From: Tetracentron sinense
Taxonomy: Eukaryota; Streptophyta; Magnoliopsida; Trochodendrales; Trochodendraceae
DNA: 64,000 nt
Assembly: GCA_015143295.1 (NCBI GenBank)
Contig: CM026554.1
Span: 34,609,531-34,673,530 of the forward strand
Direction of reading: 5' to 3'
The notes under the pieces are model-generated. The model searched no databases and was not told where the DNA came from. It saw nothing but the letters and a program-made list of their open reading frames with translations. Below, piece after piece: positions 59,951 to 64,000 of the stretch (position 1 is its first letter; every line of letters begins with the position of its first letter). The translations under genes and the position numbers were made by a program.

Positions 59951-60205
59951 CATTGATTAAACTATCGATATGTATCAGCCGATGCAGGCTGATATGTATT
60001 GGGTTTTGGCCTGTGTCGATATGGTATCGGTCTGTGTCGTACATATCAGGTTGATATGCACCCGATATGCATGACACCATCTTATCTCTCCTTCCATTTA
60101 CACTATAAGCCTATTTACACCTTATTTATATATAAATATCATTTAAGTAAATGGTTTTAAACTGTAAAACCAATTATTAAGATATTTATATATAAATAAA
60201 CTTTA
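59951..60205 (-). mobile_element. hAT-like family fragment
   Basis: Starts CATTGATTAAACTATCGATA and continues with CCGATGCAGGCTGATATG-type words, then CCATTTACACTATAAGCC and TTTATATATAAATATC, in the same order as 51123-51809. The far end is not found. It is truncated or cut by copia I. The right boundary is approximate. Confidence 0.6.
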
Positions 60206-60211
60206 GATGGA

Positions 60212-60433
60212 TGAGTAAGGTATTAAGGATGTGATCTAGGGTTTTAGTGATTACAGTATGAGAGAAAAGAGAAGAAGATTAGGGAAAATCAGAGAGAGTA
60301 AATTGTCTCTCTCCTACTCCTTATTATTTATACTCCACTAATGGTATACTATTACTATATAAGAGATACTAATAGTATACCCAAAGTACAGTAATAAGAT
60401 TTAAACTCAATAAATAAAGAGACTTATTCTACA
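60212..60433 (-). repeat. 3' LTR of copia I
   Basis: The boundary with the coding part is clear at 60433 (complement TGTAGAATAAG after a purine-poor tract). The other end near 60212 is approximate because the partner LTR is outside the window. Confidence 0.65.
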
Positions 60434-61256
60434 ATCTACCTTAAGTTAGTGCGTAGATATCATTCATGCCCAATTTGCCAACAATATTTCGGAACTGAGT
60501 ACCACCAAGACCCTTAGTCAACACATCAACCAATTGATCTTTAGACTTCACAAATGAACCTGCCTTTAACTTTTCCTTGATAAAATGATGATCTACCTCA
60601 ATATGATTGGTTCAGTCATGCTGCACAGGATTATGAACAATACTAGCTAATTGCTGCCTTATTATCATAATATAAACTCATAGGACCTCCAGGAGGAGTC
60701 CAATTTCACTTAGGAGCAATCGAAGCCAGAGTAGTTCATACACCTCGTGTGTCATGACTCTAAATTTTGTCTTTGCATTGGATCTGACAACCACATTTTG
60801 TTTCTTACTTCTCCATGTGACAAGGTTACTTCCATAGTGTAATACATTGAAGTAGAGCATCAATCGGAAACTGAGTCAGCCCAATTACATCAGTGTAGGC
60901 TTCAACTCTTATGTTCCCATTACAGCGTTTACAGGTATACAACAAGCTTTTCCAAGGAGATGACTTTAAGTAGTGGAGAATTCTATTAACTGCATCTAGA
61001 TGTCCAGTAGTTTGTGAATGCATGAATTGACTAACCACATTGACAACATAAGCAATGTCCGGACTGGTAAGAGATAAATATATAAGCATTTTTTTTAAAC
61101 GTAACAGATAAATATATAAGCCTGCCAACAAGCCTTTGGTACTTCCGACATCCAACAGACGTACCCCACTATCTTCACTGAGTTTATGTTTCAAATCAAT
61201 GGGTGTATCACATGGCTTACAACCCATCATGCATGTCTCCTCAAGTAGGTCAAGTA

Positions 61257-61695
61257 AAAGTTACCAGAGCGAGAAGTGAAAACGAGAAACAAAGCGAAAG
61301 CGAGAAGTGGGAAGCGAGACTCAAAAAAACCATAAGAAACGAGACGCGTAAAATAAGATATAGGCTCTCATTATGTTATTTATGGGTAGTTATATCTTTG
61401 ATTTTATCTTACATGAGATTTTTGGAGAAAAATAGGTACCTTAGATTTCAAACCGATAAAACCTGCTTAGAGTTTACACCTTAGGCTATAGACTGTGGTC
61501 TACCACATCACTTCACACATATAACTCCCTTTAATTACTAGATGAGACATGATGGAAGCAAGCTTCCTAGGAAACGAGTCCATCCGAAGAAGCGAGTTTC
61601 CTAGGAAACTAGTCTGTCCGATGAAGCGAGTTTGGGAAACGAGCTTCCTGAGAAGCAAGCTTCCCACGTTGTACATAGCTTCCATGCAACTATGG
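61257..61695. mobile_element. Unclassified 438-bp insertion in copia I
   Basis: Flanked by an 8-9 bp duplication GTCAAGTA or GGTCAAGTA (left 61248-61256, right 61695-61703). Its ends (AAAGTTACCAGAGC and the complement of its right end, ATAGTTGCATGGAAGC) are only loosely similar. The left third is rich in GCGAGAAG/GAAACGAG words. The right third holds three degenerate repeats of about 35 bp with palindromic TTCCTAGGAA. There is no coding capacity and no match to other elements here. It is probably a small non-autonomous DNA transposon. Confidence 0.6.
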
Positions 61696-64000
61696 GTCAA
61701 GTACATACTTGCAATGAGAAACAAAGATGCACTTTTTAGACCTGACAACCTCAATCCCAAGGAAATATTTTAGAAGACCAAGATCCTTGATCTCAAATTC
61801 CTTTGTTAACTTTCCCTTCATTGACTATCTCATCCATATCATCACATGTTACCACAATGTCATCCACATAAATGATCAAGAAAATCATCTTTTGATGAGA
61901 CCCCATGAGGAACAATGTGTGGTCTGTTTGACTCTGCCTGTAACCATTCTTCACCATAGCATTGTGAAACAGCTCAAACTCTGCTCTAGGGGACTGCTTC
62001 AGTCCATACAGTGCTTTATTTAGTTTGCACACTTTCCCTTCATCTGAGGGGCATTTGAAACCAAAAGGAGGTAACATATACACATCTTCCTCCAAGTCAC
62101 CATAAAGAAATGCATTATTCACATCGAGCTGGAAAAAGGACCAATATTGATTGGTTATGAGTGACAGGAGGACTCTTACTGAGTTATTTTTTTCAACTGG
62201 AGCAAAAGTCTCCTGATAATCTATGTCGTAAGTTTAAGTATACCTTATACAACCATGCGAGCTTTGTATCTCTCAACCGTGCCATCCGAGGTGTTTCACT
62301 GTAAACACCCACCTACATCCAACCGGACTCTTTCCTTTTGGTATGTTAACCATATCCCATGTACTATTTTTTTCAAGAGCACACATCTCTTCTTCGATAA
62401 CTCTTTTCCACTTTATTTGGGACAGTGCGTCTACTAAACTGAGAGGGACAACACAGAAGACAAAGCCAAGGCAAAAGAGTGATAGGAGGAAGACAAAGCA
62501 TGATAGAAAACAAAGTTCAAAATAGGATGCCGAGTACATAATCTAATACCCTTTCTAAGAGCAATAAGAACTTCAAAATCAACAATGTCAGGACTCAAAA
62601 GGACAATGTTACCCGGATCAGAAGAGGTCTATTTGTGGGGCTCACAAGGATCTTTCTACCTTCATACACTTGCAATTCTTTAACCGAGGATTCAAACTCC
62701 TCCTGTCTACCATCATCCTCTGGCATTCGATGATCGTTGTTATAAGAAAAAATAGGAATAGGAAGGGAAAATATCTCTTCACTGATGTTCTCCCCCTGAA
62801 GAGATGTCTTCAAGCAAAAAAATAAGGAGTAAACTCAAAAAAGGTAACATCCATAGAAACAAAGGACCAACAAGAAGGGGGATGATAGCACTTATACCTC
62901 TTCTAATGAGGAGTATACCCAAGAAAGATACATCGAAGAGCCTTAGTATCTAGCCTAGCTTTGTGTGATCAGAAGATGCATGGGGCCACCAGAAACAAAG
63001 GATTAAGCGGAGACAACAAGGAAACCGGAGACTGAAACTCCAAAATTCGGGAAGGCGTTTGATTAATTAAGAATGCAGCAATCAACATGGCATTAAACCA
63101 GAAAAGTTTACACACATTCATAACAAGCATGAGAGAACGAGTGACTTTTAACAAATGTCGGTTTTTTCACTCAGCCTCACCATTTTGTTGAGGAATACCA
63201 ACACAAAAAGTATGACGAATGATACAATGAGAATAGAAAAAAGTAGCTAAACTAGCAGACATATACTCCCCCCCCCCCCTATTGTCAAAACGAAGGACTT
63301 TAATCGATGCATTAAACTAAGTAGCAATCAGTTTGTGAAAAGAAGGAAAAAATGTGTCAACTTAACCTTTAGATTTCAACATATAAACTCATGTAGTACG
63401 AGAAAAATTATACACAAAGGTAACAAAGTACTTCAAACCACATGGAGAAGTAACATAGGGATGATCCCCACACATTAGAATGCACTAGAGAACAAGGAGA
63501 ATTGCAATTCTTACCATCATAATGATAAGAAGCTCGACAATGCTTCGCAAATTCACATGTTTCACATTGAAAAGAGGAAAGCAAACTAGAAACAAATAAC
63601 TAGGAAAATAAATGCCTAAGAAGGGGAAATGAGGGATGGCCAACAAACAAAAGATTAAAAGTAAACTTAAGAACATGTAGAATAGAGGAGAGGGACATAG
63701 AGGGTGTAACAAAAACACTCTTCTTGCCCACAGTGGATGACAATGTACCATCAACAATTTTAACTTTGTTCCTAACAGAAACAATAAACTAAGAAGAAAA
63801 ACGGACATACCAGTCATATGATCAGATGCTCCTAACTCAATAATCCAAGAGTGACTAAAATTAGAAACAGATGTATTGAGAGCCGAAGACGAAGTACCTG
63901 AGTAAGGGATTGAAGCGGCAGCAGCACTGGCGGTACGATCTCATTTTTAGAAAGACCAAGACTATCTGAAGGAGGTGCAGTAGTAGATACCGAATCTATG

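Larger units (their letters stand above)
60212..64000 (-). mobile_element. Copia element I, minus strand, runs off window (fossil)
   Basis: A Ty1/copia element read right to left, with its 5' end beyond 64000. Visible parts are: gag-protease linker and protease about 63485-64000; integrase about 62870-63480; linker about 62560-62860; RT start about 62273-62540; RT core about 61730-62150 with YGLKQSPRA and IIYVDDIVV; an unclassified insertion at 61257-61695; RT end and RNase H about 60440-61250; and 3' LTR about 60212-60433 (complement start TGTAGAATAAGTCTC). It is inserted in or beside the hAT-like fragment within A2. It is broken, with about ten breaks in the visible part. Confidence 0.85.

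Overview
This window is nuclear DNA from a seed plant, most likely a flowering plant with a large, repeat-rich genome. Two things show this. Five clean GT-AG exons of a plant cyclic nucleotide-gated ion channel (CNGC19/20-like, group IVa) lie on the minus strand, and almost everything else is plant-type Ty1/copia debris with plant L1-type LINE fragments and small DNA-transposon derivatives. The species cannot be named from the sequence. There is no sign of bacterial genes, CRISPR arrays, tRNA or rRNA genes.

Host gene (minus strand, read from high to low coordinates): exons at 52786-52923, 48238-48486, 39176-39439, 38266-38411 and 5293-5370. They encode, in order, the S2-S3 region, S4-S5, the extracellular turret and pore helix, the selectivity filter with S6, and the start of the C-linker. 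All five are open and in phase with each other. The N-terminal exons should lie beyond 64000 and the cyclic-nucleotide-binding domain left of position 1. The introns inside the window are about 4.3, 8.8, 0.76 and 32.9 kb. The giant one (5371-38265) is a single old copia insertion (element E, 6131-37921) that became a landing site for others. Without E it would be about 1.1 kb.

Stratigraphy of the giant intron: E (about 4.8 kb of its own sequence) holds F1 (6765-12547, which holds a LINE fragment), G (15099-24433, minus strand, which holds F2), H (25284-30519), a hAT-like non-autonomous DNA element (30772-31777) and, inside E's 3' LTR, D (31971-37580). D has the most similar LTRs and is the youngest LTR element seen. 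F1 and F2 belong to one family, and both lack the gag core although they landed at different sites. That points to a non-autonomous family moved in trans.

Other regions: copia A1 (68-4713), with an internal duplication, fills the intron left of the 5.3 kb exon. K (41015-47077) is a pol-less, gag-bearing element of SIRE/Maximus type with about 1.2 kb LTRs, and a LINE fragment sits in its 3' LTR. J (about 50244-52128) is a minus-strand copia 3' remnant carrying a second hAT-like insertion. A probable Ty3-type solo LTR lies at 55054-57015. The right end holds A2 (57330-59950), a fragment of the hAT-like family, and minus-strand copia I, which runs off the window and carries an unclassified 438-bp insertion.

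Most LTR elements within the gene lie antisense to it. The elements have no role in the channel. The window is best read as one host gene that still splices cleanly on paper across layers of fossil insertions.
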